Assembly: GCF_004348545.1 (NCBI RefSeq)
Contig: NZ_SMKL01000014.1
Location: forward strand, 1 to 64,000
From: Jiangella ureilytica
GTDB lineage: Bacteria; Actinomycetota; Actinomycetes; Jiangellales; Jiangellaceae
Length of the DNA: 64,000 bases
Reading direction: 5' to 3'
Position numbers and translations under genes: made by a program. How positions within the stretch are numbered: position 1 is the stretch's first letter; every line of letters begins with the position of its first letter. The notes under the pieces were generated by a model, which was given only the letters and a program-made list of their open reading frames with translations, did no database searches and was not told the DNA's origin. Below are positions 9,016 through 21,121 of the stretch, in pieces.

Positions 9016-10134
9016 TCAGGTCGCCGGGTCGGGCTGCGGATCCGGCTCGCGGACGGGGTCCGGGTCGACGACAGCGCTGGCGGCGGGCAGGATGCGCCCG
9101 GCCTCGATGTCCTCGGCCCAGTGGCAGGCCACCCGGTGTGCGTCGGCGTGGCCGGCCACCGTCCGCAGCAGGGGCCGCTCCTCGGCACAGCGGGTGGGCT
9201 GGCGGAACGGGCAGCGGGTGTGGAAGCGGCATCCCGTCGGCGGGTCGGCCGGCGAGGGCAGGTCGCCCTGCAGCAGGATCCGCTGCCGGGTGTCCTCGAC
9301 CACCGGGTCCGGGATCGGCACCGCCGACATCAGCGCCTTCGTGTACGGGTGCAGTGGCGTGGCGTACAGGTCGTCCGACGGCGCCTGCTCGACCAGCCCG
9401 CCCAGGTACATGACGGCGACGACGTCGGCGATGTGCCGGACGACGGCGAGGTCGTGCGCGATGACCAGGTAGGTCAGCCCGAGACGGTCCTGCAGCTCCT
9501 CGAGCAGGTTCACCACCTGCGCCTGGATGGACACGTCCAGCGCGGACACCGGCTCGTCGGCGACGATGAGCTGCGGCTCCAGCGCGATGGCCCGGGCGAT
9601 GCCGATGCGCTGGCGCTGCCCGCCGGAGAACTCGTGCGGGTACCGGTTCGCCGCCGAGGCCGGCAGCCCCACCACGTCGAGCAGTTCGCGCACCCGGGCG
9701 CGGTGGTCGCCGCCGATGCCGTGCGCCCGCAGCGGCTCGCTCAGCACCGACTGCACGTTCTGCCGCGGGTCGAGGCTGGCCATGGGGTCCTGGAAGACCA
9801 TCTGCATCTGCCGGCGCATGCGGCGCAGGTCCTCGCCGGCCAGCGCCCGCACGTCGACGTCGCCGAAGGTGACGGTGCCGGCGGTCGGCTCGACGAGACG
9901 CAGGATCGCCCGGCCGAGGGTCGACTTGCCGCAGCCGGACTCCCCCACGAGGCCGACGGTGGCGCCCCGCGGGATGTCGAGGTCGACGCCGTCGACGGCC
10001 TTGACGGAGCCCACCTGGCGCTCGACGACGATGCCGGACCTGATCGGGAAGTGCACCTCGAGCCCGCGGACGGAGAGCAGCACATCGGCCGAGGCACGCT
10101 TCTCCGCCGAGGGCGCAGGTACCTGGTCACTCAT
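9016..10134 (-). CDS. Oligopeptide/dipeptide ABC transporter ATP-binding protein (OppF/DppF-like)
   Basis: The second ATPase of a peptide/nickel/opine-type importer. Walker A is [12 protein letters not shown], the signature is [14 protein letters not shown] and Walker B is [14 protein letters not shown]. The C-terminal oligo_HPY region holds the cysteine cluster of [15 protein letters not shown], seen in families where it may carry an Fe-S site. The ATG at 10134 overlaps the stop of the oppD-like gene by 4 bases (ATGA). It is the last gene of the five-gene operon. It pairs with the OppD-like subunit to drive uptake of the ligand delivered by the lipoprotein. Confidence 0.9.
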   Translation of the reverse strand: MSDQVPAPSAEKRASADVLLSVRGLEVHFPIRSGIVVERQVGSVKAVDGVDLDIPRGATVGLVGESGCGKSTLGRAILRLVEPTAGTVTFGDVDVRALAGEDLRRMRRQMQMVFQDPMASLDPRQNVQSVLSEPLRAHGIGGDHRARVRELLDVVGLPASAANRYPHEFSGGQRQRIGIARAIALEPQLIVADEPVSALDVSIQAQVVNLLEELQDRLGLTYLVIAHDLAVVRHIADVVAVMYLGGLVEQAPSDDLYATPLHPYTKALMSAVPIPDPVVEDTRQRILLQGDLPSPADPPTGCRFHTRCPFRQPTRCAEERPLLRTVAGHADAHRVACHWAEDIEAGRILPAASAVVDPDPVREPDPQPDPAT

Positions 10135-11147
10135 GCGGGCACCTCCTCGTTCTGCTCCAGCGGGTTCAGGCAGCGCAGGGACCGATCTCCCAAGGATTCC
10201 AGTCGCGGCGGGCCGCCGATGCAGGCGTCCAGCCGGTTCGGGCACCGGGGCGCGAAGGCGCAACCCTTGTGCCAGCTCAGCACGTCGGTCGGCGAGCCCG
10301 GGATCGGGTGCAGCGGCGCGCCGCGCGGTGCGTCGAGCCGGGGCACCGACGCCAGCAGGCCGCCGGTGTACGGGTGCCGCGGTTCGCCGAACAGCTCGCG
10401 CCGCCCGGCCGACTCGACGATGCGCCCGGAGTACATGACGTGGACGGTGTCGCACAGGCCGGCGACGACGCCCAGGTCGTGCGTGATCATCACCAGCGAC
10501 GCGCCGGTGTCCTGCACCAGCTCCTTGAGCAGCTCGATGATCTGCGCCTGGATGGTGACGTCGAGCGCCGTCGTCGGCTCGTCGGCGATGAGCAGCCGCG
10601 GCTTGCAGGCCAGCGCCATGGCGATGAGCGCGCGCTGGCGCATGCCGCCGGAGAGCTGGTGCGGGTACTCCTTGAGCCGGCGCCGCGGGTCCGGGATGCC
10701 GACGCGGAACAGCAGCTCCTCGGCCGCCGCGCGCGCGGTCTCGCCCTTGAGGTCCTGGTGGCGTTCCAGCACCTCGGTGACCTGGATGCCGATGGGCACC
10801 ACGGGGTTCAGCGAGGACATCGGGTCCTGGAAGACCATGGCGATGTCGCGGCCGCGGATGTCGCGCATCCGGTCGCGCGGCAGCGTCAGCAGGTCGTCGC
10901 CGTCGAACAGCACCTGCCCGCCCACCTGGACCCCGCGGCGCGGCAGCAGCCGCATGACCGCGAGCGACGTCACGCTCTTGCCGCTGCCCGACTCGCCCAC
11001 CAGGCCGACGGTCTCGCCCGGCCGGACCGTGAACGAGACGCCGTCGACCGCCCGCACCGTCGGTCCGCCCTTGCGGGTGAACGTGACGGACAGGTCGCGG
11101 ACGTCGAGCAGGGGTTCGGAGCGGAGTAGGGGTTCGGAGTCCGTCAC
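10131..11147 (-). CDS. Oligopeptide/dipeptide ABC transporter ATP-binding protein (OppD/DppD-like)
   Basis: The first ATPase of the importer (338 aa from the GTG at 11147). It has Walker [12 protein letters not shown], signature [12 protein letters not shown], Walker [15 protein letters not shown] and a C-terminal oligo_HPY segment with [14 protein letters not shown]. The start overlaps or abuts the end of the DppC-like gene; another GTG six bases earlier (11153) is equally possible. An imperfect 15-base direct repeat near the N-terminus encodes two copies of S-E-P-L-L ([13 protein letters not shown]), which may be slippage. It acts with the OppF-like subunit on the cytoplasmic face. Confidence 0.9.
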   Translation of the reverse strand: MTDSEPLLRSEPLLDVRDLSVTFTRKGGPTVRAVDGVSFTVRPGETVGLVGESGSGKSVTSLAVMRLLPRRGVQVGGQVLFDGDDLLTLPRDRMRDIRGRDIAMVFQDPMSSLNPVVPIGIQVTEVLERHQDLKGETARAAAEELLFRVGIPDPRRRLKEYPHQLSGGMRQRALIAMALACKPRLLIADEPTTALDVTIQAQIIELLKELVQDTGASLVMITHDLGVVAGLCDTVHVMYSGRIVESAGRRELFGEPRHPYTGGLLASVPRLDAPRGAPLHPIPGSPTDVLSWHKGCAFAPRCPNRLDACIGGPPRLESLGDRSLRCLNPLEQNEEVPA

Positions 11148-11149
11148 TC

Positions 11150-12064
11150 TCACCGCCGGTACTTGGGGTCGATGGCTTCGCGCAGCCGCTCGCCGAGCAT
11201 GGTGAAGCCCAGTGCGGCGATGACGATCGCGATGCCGGGGAAGAACGCCAGGTGCGGCGCGGAGGCCAGGTAGCGCTGGGTGTCGGCGAGCATGCGCCCC
11301 CACTCCGGGACACGCGGGTCGGCGCCGCCCAGGCCGAGGAACGAGAGCCCGGCGGCCTCGATGATCGCCGTCGCCAGCGTCAGCGTGGCCTGGACGATGA
11401 CCGGCGAGATCGAGTTGGGCAGGATGTGCCCGAGCACGATCGGGCGCCGCCGCACGCCCAGCGACACCGCCGCCAGCACGTAGTCGGAGCCGCGCTGGGC
11501 CAGCATCTGGCCACGCAGCAGCCGGGCGAACACCGGCACGTTGATGATCGCGATGGCGATCATGACCGACCAGAGGCCCGCACCCAGCAGCGCGGCGATC
11601 GCGATCGCCATGAGCAGGCCGGGAATGGAGAGCATGATGTCGACGATCCGCATGACGACGGTGTCGACCTTGCCGCCGAACGCGCCGGCGAGGACGCCCA
11701 GCAGCAGGCCCCCGGCCATGCCGAACAGCGTCGCCACGACGCCGACCAGCAGCGACTGCCGGGCGCCGTAGACGACCCGGCTGAACTCGTCGCGGCCGGA
11801 GGCGTCCAGACCGAACCAGTGCTCCGCGGACGGGCCGGGGATGTTCGTCGGCGTGATCATGCCGCGGCCGGGCTGGGCGTCGGGCGCGTACGGCGCGATG
11901 AGCGGGGCGAAGATCGCGACCAGCACGAAGAACGCGATCAGGCCGAACCCGACGAGGGCGATTGGGTCGCGCTTGAGCCGCTTCCACGCCTCCTTGCGCA
12001 GGTTGCCGGCCGGCTGTTCGACCTGCTCGGACTCGGTGGCCGCCTCGACTTCGGACAGGCTCAT
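11150..12064 (-). CDS. Peptide ABC transporter permease (DppC/OppC-like)
   Basis: A 304-aa inner-membrane permease. A charged cytoplasmic N-terminus is followed by one TM ([20 protein letters not shown], about 37-56), a periplasmic segment with the conserved [20 protein letters not shown]-type OppC_N motif, and a five-TM BPD_transp_1 core. The core includes an EAA-like loop ([19 protein letters not shown]) that docks the ATPases. It lies 4 bp after the DppB-like gene. With that gene it forms the translocation pore. Confidence 0.9.
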   Translation of the reverse strand: MSLSEVEAATESEQVEQPAGNLRKEAWKRLKRDPIALVGFGLIAFFVLVAIFAPLIAPYAPDAQPGRGMITPTNIPGPSAEHWFGLDASGRDEFSRVVYGARQSLLVGVVATLFGMAGGLLLGVLAGAFGGKVDTVVMRIVDIMLSIPGLLMAIAIAALLGAGLWSVMIAIAIINVPVFARLLRGQMLAQRGSDYVLAAVSLGVRRRPIVLGHILPNSISPVIVQATLTLATAIIEAAGLSFLGLGGADPRVPEWGRMLADTQRYLASAPHLAFFPGIAIVIAALGFTMLGERLREAIDPKYRR

Positions 12065-12068
12065 GGGC

Positions 12069-13073
12069 TCACCTCACCCGCACTCGTGGATCGATCAGGC
12101 CATAGGAGAGGTCGACCAGCAGGTTCACGACGACGTACATCGCCGCGATCACCAGGATGAAGCCCTGCAGCACGGCGTAGTCGCGGTTGCTGATCGCCTC
12201 GGCGATGAAGCGGCCGACGCCGTCGAACGCGAACACCGTCTCGGTCAGGATGGCGCCGGAGAACAGCAGCCCGGCCTGCAGCCCGATGACGGTGATCACC
12301 GGCAGCAGCGCGTTGCGCAGCACGTGCCGGCGGGTGATGGTGCGCTCCCACAGGCCCTTGGCCTCGGCGGTGCGCACGTAGTCCTCGTGCACCACGTCGA
12401 GCACGCTTGCCCGGGTGATGCGGACGATGATGGCCAGCGGGATGGCGCCCAGCGCGATGGCCGGCAGCACCAGGTGCATGATCGCGTCCCAGGTGGCCTC
12501 GGGATTGCCGGTGATGATGCCGTCGAGCACGTACAGCCCGGTCGGATGGTCCGCGTCGACGCGCGGGTCCTGCCGGCCCTGGGTCGGGAACCAGCCCAGC
12601 TGCACGCTGAACACGTACTTGAGGATGTAGGCCAGGAAGAACACCGGCACCGCGACGCCCAGCAGCGACCCCGAGACCGAGAGGTTGTCCAGCCAGCTGC
12701 CGTACTTCCTCGCGGCGTAGTAGCCGAGCGGGATGCCGATGCCGATCGCGAAGATCAGCGCCGCGATCGCCAGCTCGAAGGTGGCCGGGAACGTCCGCGA
12801 CATCTCCTCGATCACCGGCCGGTTGGTCCGGGCGCTGTTGCCGAAGTCGAGCTGGACCGCGGCGGAGATGAACTTCCAGTACTGGACGTACCAGGGCTCG
12901 TTGAGGCCGTAGAGCGCCTCGATGCGGGCGACGGACTCGGCGGTCGCGCGCTCCCCCAGGAGGGCCTGGGCAGGCCCTCCCGGGAGCGCGCGCAGCCACA
13001 CGAACAGCAGGACCGACAGCCCGAGCAGGATCGGGATGAGCTGCAGGAGCCGCCGTACGACGAACTTGAGCAT
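12069..13073 (-). CDS. Peptide ABC transporter permease (DppB/OppB-like)
   Basis: A 334-aa permease beginning with the characteristic family start MLKFVVRRLLQLIPILLGLS, an amphipathic anchor and first TM. It then has a periplasmic stretch (LPGGPAQALLG, followed by EALYGLNEPWYVQYWKF) and a BPD_transp_1 domain with the EAA-like loop (RASVLDVVHEDYVRTAEAKG). It ends RVRVR. The gap to the lipoprotein gene is 8 bp. It is the first membrane component of the operon. Confidence 0.92.
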   Translation of the reverse strand: MLKFVVRRLLQLIPILLGLSVLLFVWLRALPGGPAQALLGERATAESVARIEALYGLNEPWYVQYWKFISAAVQLDFGNSARTNRPVIEEMSRTFPATFELAIAALIFAIGIGIPLGYYAARKYGSWLDNLSVSGSLLGVAVPVFFLAYILKYVFSVQLGWFPTQGRQDPRVDADHPTGLYVLDGIITGNPEATWDAIMHLVLPAIALGAIPLAIIVRITRASVLDVVHEDYVRTAEAKGLWERTITRRHVLRNALLPVITVIGLQAGLLFSGAILTETVFAFDGVGRFIAEAISNRDYAVLQGFILVIAAMYVVVNLLVDLSYGLIDPRVRVR

Positions 13074-13081
13074 CTAGACCG

Positions 13082-14749
13082 TCAATCGACCGCGACGGTC
13101 GCGAAGCTCTCGTTCGACAACGGGTCGGGTACGAAGCCGGACACACCCTCGCGGAAGGCGATGGCCGGCTCGCTGTGGACGTACGGGATGCCCGGCACGA
13201 AGTCCATGATCAGCCGGTTGGCCTCCTGGTACAGCTCGGCGCGGCGCTCCTGGTCGGTCTCCTGCTCGGCCTCGTCGAGCTTGGCGAAGATCTCCGGGTT
13301 GTCGAAGCTGCCGAACTGCGGGTTGACGTCCTGGAAGAACGTGCCGATGAAGTTGTCCGGGTCGCCGAAGTCGCCGTTCCAGCCCAGCAGGAACATCGGC
13401 GTGCCGCCGGTCTGGGTGGCGTCGAGGTAGTCCGGGTTCCACGGGGCCGTGTTCGGCTCGATGGTGAAGCCCACCGCCTCGAGGTCGGCCGCCATGAGCT
13501 CCCAGTTGGCCTGCGGGTTCGGCATGTACGGCCGGGTGACGTCGGTCGGGTACCAGAACGGCAGCGTCAGGTCCGTGACGCCGGACTGCGCGATCAGCTC
13601 GCGGGCACGGTCGGGGTCGTAGTCGTACGTCGTGACGTCGTCGGCCCAGCCGAACAGCTCCGGCGGCATGAACTGCGTCGCCTTGACCGCACCCTCCGGG
13701 TAGTTGGTCCGGATGATGTTGTCGAAGTCGATCGCGTGCGCGATCGCCTGCCGGATCTGCAGGTTGTCGAACGGCGGGTAGTTCTGCTGGAAGCCGATGT
13801 AGGCCACGTTGAACGCCGGGCGGCGCAGGATCTGGTAGCCGCCGCTCTCGAGCAGCTCGACGTCGGCGGGGTCGACCAGGTCGTAGCCGTCGATCTCGCC
13901 GCTCTCGAGCGCCTGCCGGCGGGCCGGGCCGTCGGGGATGACGGTGAAGATCAGCTCGTCGACCTGCGCGGGCTCGTCCCAGTAGTCCTCGTACGCCGCG
14001 AGCCGCACCTCGCTGCCGCGCTCCCACGACTCGAACTGGAACGGGCCGGTGCCGACCGGGTGCTCGTAGCCGAAGGTGCCGTCGAACGACGGCGACTCGC
14101 CCGTGCCGCTGACGGCGTCGGCCTGGAACTCCTCGAGCGCCGCCGGGCTCGCGATGGTGAACGCGGGCATGGCCAGCGCGGACAGGAACGCCGACGACGG
14201 ACGCGACAGCGTGATGACGGCTGTCCGCTCGTCCTGCGCCTCGCAGCCGGTGTAGAGGCTCTCGCCCATGGCGGGGTCCTCGTTGGCGGCGAACCCGCCC
14301 ATGACGGTGCCCCAGTAGTAGGAGACCGCGGGGCTCTGCAGCACGCCCGCGAAGTTGTACCAGCGCTCGAAGTTGAAGCAGACGGCCTCGGCGTCGAGCG
14401 CCTCGCCGTCGTGGAAGGTCACACCCTCGCGCAGCGTGAACGTCCAGGTCAGGCCGTCCTCGCTGGCCTCCCAGGACTCGGCGAGGGCCGGCTCGATCTC
14501 GGTGCCGCCCTCCTCGCTGCGCACCAGGCCCTCGAAGATCTGGTTGATGACCCGGGTCGACTCGCCGTCGCTGACCAGGGCGCCGTCCAGGATCACCGGA
14601 TCGGCCGAACCGGCGAAGACGAGCGTGCCGCCCCCGTCGCCGCCCTCAGCGGAGCCTTCGTCGTCTCCGCCACACGCCGTGAGCCCCAGGGCCAGGGCAC
14701 CGGCCGCGGCTCCCGCGGCCAGCCTGCGGTTCAGGCTCATGCCACGCAT
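13082..14749 (-). CDS. Peptide ABC transporter substrate-binding lipoprotein (SBP family 5)
   Basis: The extracellular ligand receptor of the importer. A short basic start, a hydrophobic core (LAAGAAAGALALGLTAC) and a lipobox LTAC give a lipidated cysteine, followed by an acidic Gly/Asp linker. The mature part is an SBP_bac_5 fold of about 520 residues with the family signature region near ESWEASEDGLTWTFTLREGV and internal Cys residues that could form a disulfide. The ATG at 14749 has AGGTG five bases upstream; a GTG at 14761 and an ATG at 14740 are alternatives. First gene of the operon. The ligand could be oligopeptides, but opine or nickel-type solutes cannot be excluded. Confidence 0.88.
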   Translation of the reverse strand: MRGMSLNRRLAAGAAAGALALGLTACGGDDEGSAEGGDGGGTLVFAGSADPVILDGALVSDGESTRVINQIFEGLVRSEEGGTEIEPALAESWEASEDGLTWTFTLREGVTFHDGEALDAEAVCFNFERWYNFAGVLQSPAVSYYWGTVMGGFAANEDPAMGESLYTGCEAQDERTAVITLSRPSSAFLSALAMPAFTIASPAALEEFQADAVSGTGESPSFDGTFGYEHPVGTGPFQFESWERGSEVRLAAYEDYWDEPAQVDELIFTVIPDGPARRQALESGEIDGYDLVDPADVELLESGGYQILRRPAFNVAYIGFQQNYPPFDNLQIRQAIAHAIDFDNIIRTNYPEGAVKATQFMPPELFGWADDVTTYDYDPDRARELIAQSGVTDLTLPFWYPTDVTRPYMPNPQANWELMAADLEAVGFTIEPNTAPWNPDYLDATQTGGTPMFLLGWNGDFGDPDNFIGTFFQDVNPQFGSFDNPEIFAKLDEAEQETDQERRAELYQEANRLIMDFVPGIPYVHSEPAIAFREGVSGFVPDPLSNESFATVAVD

Positions 14750-14930
14750 GTCACACCTCACACAGTCGACTGCCGGGCGGTGTTCCCGACCGGTGGCCTG
14801 TGACAGTACTTCGTGCGAGGGTGATGGACAGTCACCGAGTTGTCAGGATGACATCGCGATTTCGCAACATTCTTTCGATATCGACCATGCGAAATGACAG
14901 TGTGACATTACACAGGCGGCCTCCTGAGCC
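14750..14930 (-). promoter_or_regulatory. Promoter/operator region of the peptide-transport operon
   Basis: A gene-free stretch much richer in A/T than its surroundings. ATTTCGCA (14859-14866) and TGCGAAAT (14888-14895) are inverted around a perfect TCGATATCGA palindrome (14875-14884). TGACA or TGTCA occurs at least five more times between 14800 and 14910. This looks like a multi-site operator. No regulator gene adjoins it. The promoter boxes themselves were not assigned. Confidence 0.5.
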
Positions 14931-15632
14931 TCAGCTGAGAAACGTACTTCGGCTATCGAGCGCCGAATCGTCGAACGATGCGAGCAGGTCCTTGGCCCGC
15001 ATTCCGGCCAGCGAGTCGATGACGACGAGACCCGGTTCGGGCACCGCCGCGACCGCGTTCGGGATCGACAGGACCAGCGCGCCCGCCGCGAGTCCGGCCG
15101 CAGCCCCGCGCGGGGAGTCCTCGATCACGATGCTCCCGGCCGGGTCGACGCCGAGCTCGCGGGCCGCCGTCAGGTACGGCTCCGGGTGCGGCTTGCCGTT
15201 GGTGACCTCGTCGCCGGTGACGACGGCGCCGAACAGCCCGTCGGGCAGCCGGCGGACGACCGCCTCGGCCAGCCGGCGGTACGACATGGTCACCAGCGCC
15301 TGCGGCACGCCGAGCTCGCGCAGCTCCGTCAGCAGCTCGAACACGCCCGGCTGCCAGGTGAGCCCGTCGGCGATCCCCTTCAGCACCTCGCCCACCATGT
15401 GCTCGACGATCTGCTCGGGCGTCATGGGGATGCCGCCGCGCTCGCGGATGAAGGCGGCGGCCTCGAGCAGGTCGCTGCCGACGAGCGACAGGCTGTCGGC
15501 GTGGGTCCAGGTGCCGCCGTGGCGGAGCACGAGGGCCTCCTCGGCGCCCATCCACAGTGGCTCGGTGTCAACGATGGTGCCGTCCATGTCCCAGAGGACA
15601 GCGGCGGGAAGAGGCGGGGTCACGTACTCCAT
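14931..15632 (-). CDS. HAD-superfamily phosphatase (beta-phosphoglucomutase/Gph-like)
   Basis: A 233-aa HAD hydrolase. Motif I is LWDMDGTIVDTEPLW (nucleophile and acid/base Asp), the helical C1 cap spans about 20-90, motif II is ALVTMSYR, motif III is the K in GKPHPEPYL and motif IV is VIEDSPRGAAAG. It probably dephosphorylates a small sugar or nucleotide phosphate. Start MEYVTPPLP at 15632 was picked because motif I then falls at the usual position; an ATG eight codons upstream exists. It is divergent from the HesB-like gene. Confidence 0.88.
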   Translation of the reverse strand: MEYVTPPLPAAVLWDMDGTIVDTEPLWMGAEEALVLRHGGTWTHADSLSLVGSDLLEAAAFIRERGGIPMTPEQIVEHMVGEVLKGIADGLTWQPGVFELLTELRELGVPQALVTMSYRRLAEAVVRRLPDGLFGAVVTGDEVTNGKPHPEPYLTAARELGVDPAGSIVIEDSPRGAAAGLAAGALVLSIPNAVAAVPEPGLVVIDSLAGMRAKDLLASFDDSALDSRSTFLS

Positions 15633-15806
15633 GGTCCCATGCCGGCTCCCCCGCACCCCACCCGGCGAATCCAGTACCTCGCTTGACGGATGGCCGTCGA
15701 GCGTGAAGCGTGGGTGATGCGGCCATCGCGATGCCCTGACAACACGACACCCTCAACACCGAAGAACCGGCGCGCTCCCGCGTGCCCACCGGAGGTGCAC
15801 ATCACC

Positions 15807-16145
15807 ATGCTCACACTCACCGAGAACGCCGCTGCCGTCATCCGCAACATCGAGGGCCGCGAGGACCTCCCCACGGGGACCGGCATGCGCATCGCCGCCA
15901 ACTCCGAGGGCGGCCTCGACCTCGAACTGCGGCCCGCGCCCGAAGCGGGCGACCAGATCCTCGACGACGCCGGCGCCCGGCTGTTCCTCGACGCCGACGC
16001 CGCGATCATGCTCGACGACAAGGCGCTCGACGCGTCCGTCGACCCCGCGGGCTCGATCCAGTTCGCCGTCACCGACCAGACCGCCGCCGGCATGGGCGGC
16101 GGGATGCCCGGCGGGCAGCCCGACGAGAACGGCCTGCCGGGCTGA
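15807..16145 (+). CDS. HesB/IscA-like protein lacking cysteines
   Basis: A 112-aa protein with the HesB/A-type carrier fold order: MLTLTENAAAVIRNI, a GMRIAANSEGGLDLEL strand pair, a LFLDADAAIMLDDKALD stretch and SIQFAVTDQ. Real A-type Fe-S carriers use three cysteines (one central, two near the C-terminus); this protein has none, and the C-terminus is instead GMGGGMPGGQPDENGLPG. It is therefore unlikely to carry a cluster in the normal way. GGAGGTG sits 9 bases upstream of the ATG at 15807. It stands alone and converges on metH across the repeat region. Such Cys-less versions occur in actinobacteria (recalled). Confidence 0.8.
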   Translation: MLTLTENAAAVIRNIEGREDLPTGTGMRIAANSEGGLDLELRPAPEAGDQILDDAGARLFLDADAAIMLDDKALDASVDPAGSIQFAVTDQTAAGMGGGMPGGQPDENGLPG

Positions 16146-16203
16146 CACCAGGCTTCCGTCCGGGGCCCGCCGCCCTGTCCCCTTCCGACCGGCGGCGGGC
16201 CCG

Positions 16204-16526
16204 GGCGGGACTCTCTCTTGGCGGCGATCAGGTCGCGGTCGCGAGGAGGGACTTTTCCCCGCTCCAGCGGGGAGAACTCCCTCCCGACGCCGCGTCGAGG
16301 GCGAGTTACTGCCGCTCTGGCGGTAGCAAACCGGCCCACGGCGGCGCGCCCGGGCGGGGACTCTCCCCCGCGACCATCGGATCGCGAGGAGGGCCTTCTC
16401 CCCCGCTCCAGCGAGGAGAACTCCATTCCCGACGCCGCGCGGGACTCTCTCCCGCGACCATCCGGTGGGGATCGCGAGGAGGGACTTCTCCCCGCTCCTG
16501 CGGGGAGAACTCCCTCCCGACGCCGC
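16204..16526. repeat. Three-copy hairpin-containing repeat in a convergent intergenic region
   Basis: The 405-bp gap between the HesB-like gene and metH is filled by three diverged copies of a unit of about 85 bp, at about 16204-16293, 16354-16439 and 16440-16526. Each runs GGGACTCTC, CGCGA(CCATC), CGCGAGGAGGG, then a hairpin and CCCGACGCCGC. The hairpin in copy 3 pairs AGGGACTTCTCCCCGC (16480-16495) with GCGGGGAGAACTCCCT (16500-16515) around TCCT. Copies 1 and 2 have the same fold with substitutions. A further stem (CTGCCGC with GCGGTAG, 16310-16326) lies between copies 1 and 2. It may act as an amplified terminator or as a mobile palindromic repeat. Confidence 0.75.
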
Positions 16527-16550
16527 CTCGCCCACGGCGGCAGGCCTTGA

Positions 16551-20027
<3,477 letters not shown>

Positions 20028-20191
20028 CACGCCAGACTATGGCGGGCGGACCTGCTCACAAGCTTTGTTCCGGCATGCGGACGAATCGTCTCTGATTTTG
20101 GGACGAGCCTCCGCGAGCCAATCGCGGCGCGGAGCCGTAGGGTTGGTCAGAAGAACGGGGTGTGACCCTTCCAGGCAGGGAGACGAGCGCG

Positions 20192-21031
20192 ATGGAGATC
20201 GATGGGGCGCCGCAGCTGCGCAATCCTGTCCTGATCGCGGCATTCGAGGGGTGGAACGACGCCGGCGAGGCGGCCACCGCGGGCGTCGAACACCTCGAGC
20301 GGGTCTGGAACGGCGAGTCCGTCGCCGCCCTCGACCCCGACGAGTACTACGACTTCCAGGTCAACCGCCCGATGGTCAGCGTCGACGAAGACGGCCTGCG
20401 CAGCATCCAGTGGCCCACCACCCGGCTGTCCGTGGTGCGCCTCGAGGACCACGACCGCGACATCGTGCTGCTGCGCGGCATCGAGCCGAACATGCGGTGG
20501 CGGGCGTTCTGCGCCGAGCTGCTGTCGGTGGCCACCGATCTCGGCTGCGAGCAGGTCGTCACCCTCGGCGCACTGCTGGCCGACGTCCCGCACACCCGGC
20601 CCGTGCCCGTCACCGTCTCGGCCAGCGATCCTGACCAGGCCGAGCGCCTCGGCCTCGAGCCCTCGCGCTACGAGGGCCCCACCGGCATCGTCGGCGTGTT
20701 CCAGGACGCCGCCACCAAGGCCGGCCTCGACGCGGTCTCGCTGTGGGCGGCCGTGCCGCACTACGTGGCCCAGTCGCCCTGCCCCAAGGCGACGCTGGTC
20801 CTACTGCAGCGGGTCGAGGACCACCTCGGCCTGCCGGTCCCCATGGGCGACCTCGCCGAGCAGGCCGAGGCCTGGCAGCACGGCGTCGACGAGCTGGCCG
20901 AAGAGGACTCCGACGTCGCCGAATACGTCCGCCGCCTCGAAGAGGCCCGCGACACCGTCGACCTCCCCGAGGCCTCCGGCGAGCACATCGCCCGCGAGTT
21001 CGAGCGCTACCTCCGACGCCGCGACACCTGA
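20192..21031 (+). CDS. PAC2 family protein
   Basis: A 279-aa member of the PAC2 (proteasome assembly chaperone 2-like) family, related to Rv2125. The N-terminal half carries the conserved LIAAFEGWNDAGEAAT motif, followed by alternating strands (VVRLEDHDRDIVLLRGIEPN) and a YEGPTGIVGVF segment. The C-terminal 70 residues form an acidic helical extension. The biochemical role in bacteria is not established; actinobacteria with proteasomes carry several. The ATG at 20192 gives the usual start MEIDGAPQLRNPV. Its stop lies 6 bases before the left 49-bp inverted repeat. Confidence 0.85.
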   Translation: MEIDGAPQLRNPVLIAAFEGWNDAGEAATAGVEHLERVWNGESVAALDPDEYYDFQVNRPMVSVDEDGLRSIQWPTTRLSVVRLEDHDRDIVLLRGIEPNMRWRAFCAELLSVATDLGCEQVVTLGALLADVPHTRPVPVTVSASDPDQAERLGLEPSRYEGPTGIVGVFQDAATKAGLDAVSLWAAVPHYVAQSPCPKATLVLLQRVEDHLGLPVPMGDLAEQAEAWQHGVDELAEEDSDVAEYVRRLEEARDTVDLPEASGEHIAREFERYLRRRDT

Positions 21032-21037
21032 GATGAT

Positions 21038-21086
21038 CACGTTCACCACCTGATTCCCTGCCACACGAGGCCTGCAGTCCTCGTGA
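21038..21086 (+). repeat. Left copy of a perfect 49-bp inverted repeat
   Basis: Runs from CACGTTCACCACC to TCCTCGTGA. It is the exact reverse complement of 22222-22270. Within it, CACGAGG and CCTCGTG frame a CTGCAG core, so each copy is also a hairpin. A weaker extension (ATCCTCGTGA at 21097-21106) is matched by TCACGAGGAT at 22202-22211. It begins 6 bases after the PAC2 stop. Confidence 0.92.
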
Positions 21087-21121
21087 CGCGTGGCACATCC
21101 TCGTGACGTAGCGGCGGGCTT

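Noticed and set aside
16204-16526. CRISPR-like array
   Set aside because: Three diverged, hairpin-bearing units with irregular spacing and no spacers of uniform size; no cas genes nearby.
16218-16550. Reading frames across the hairpin repeats between hesB-like and metH
   Set aside because: Composition follows the repeat, residues are Arg/Ser/Pro-rich, and frames differ between copies.
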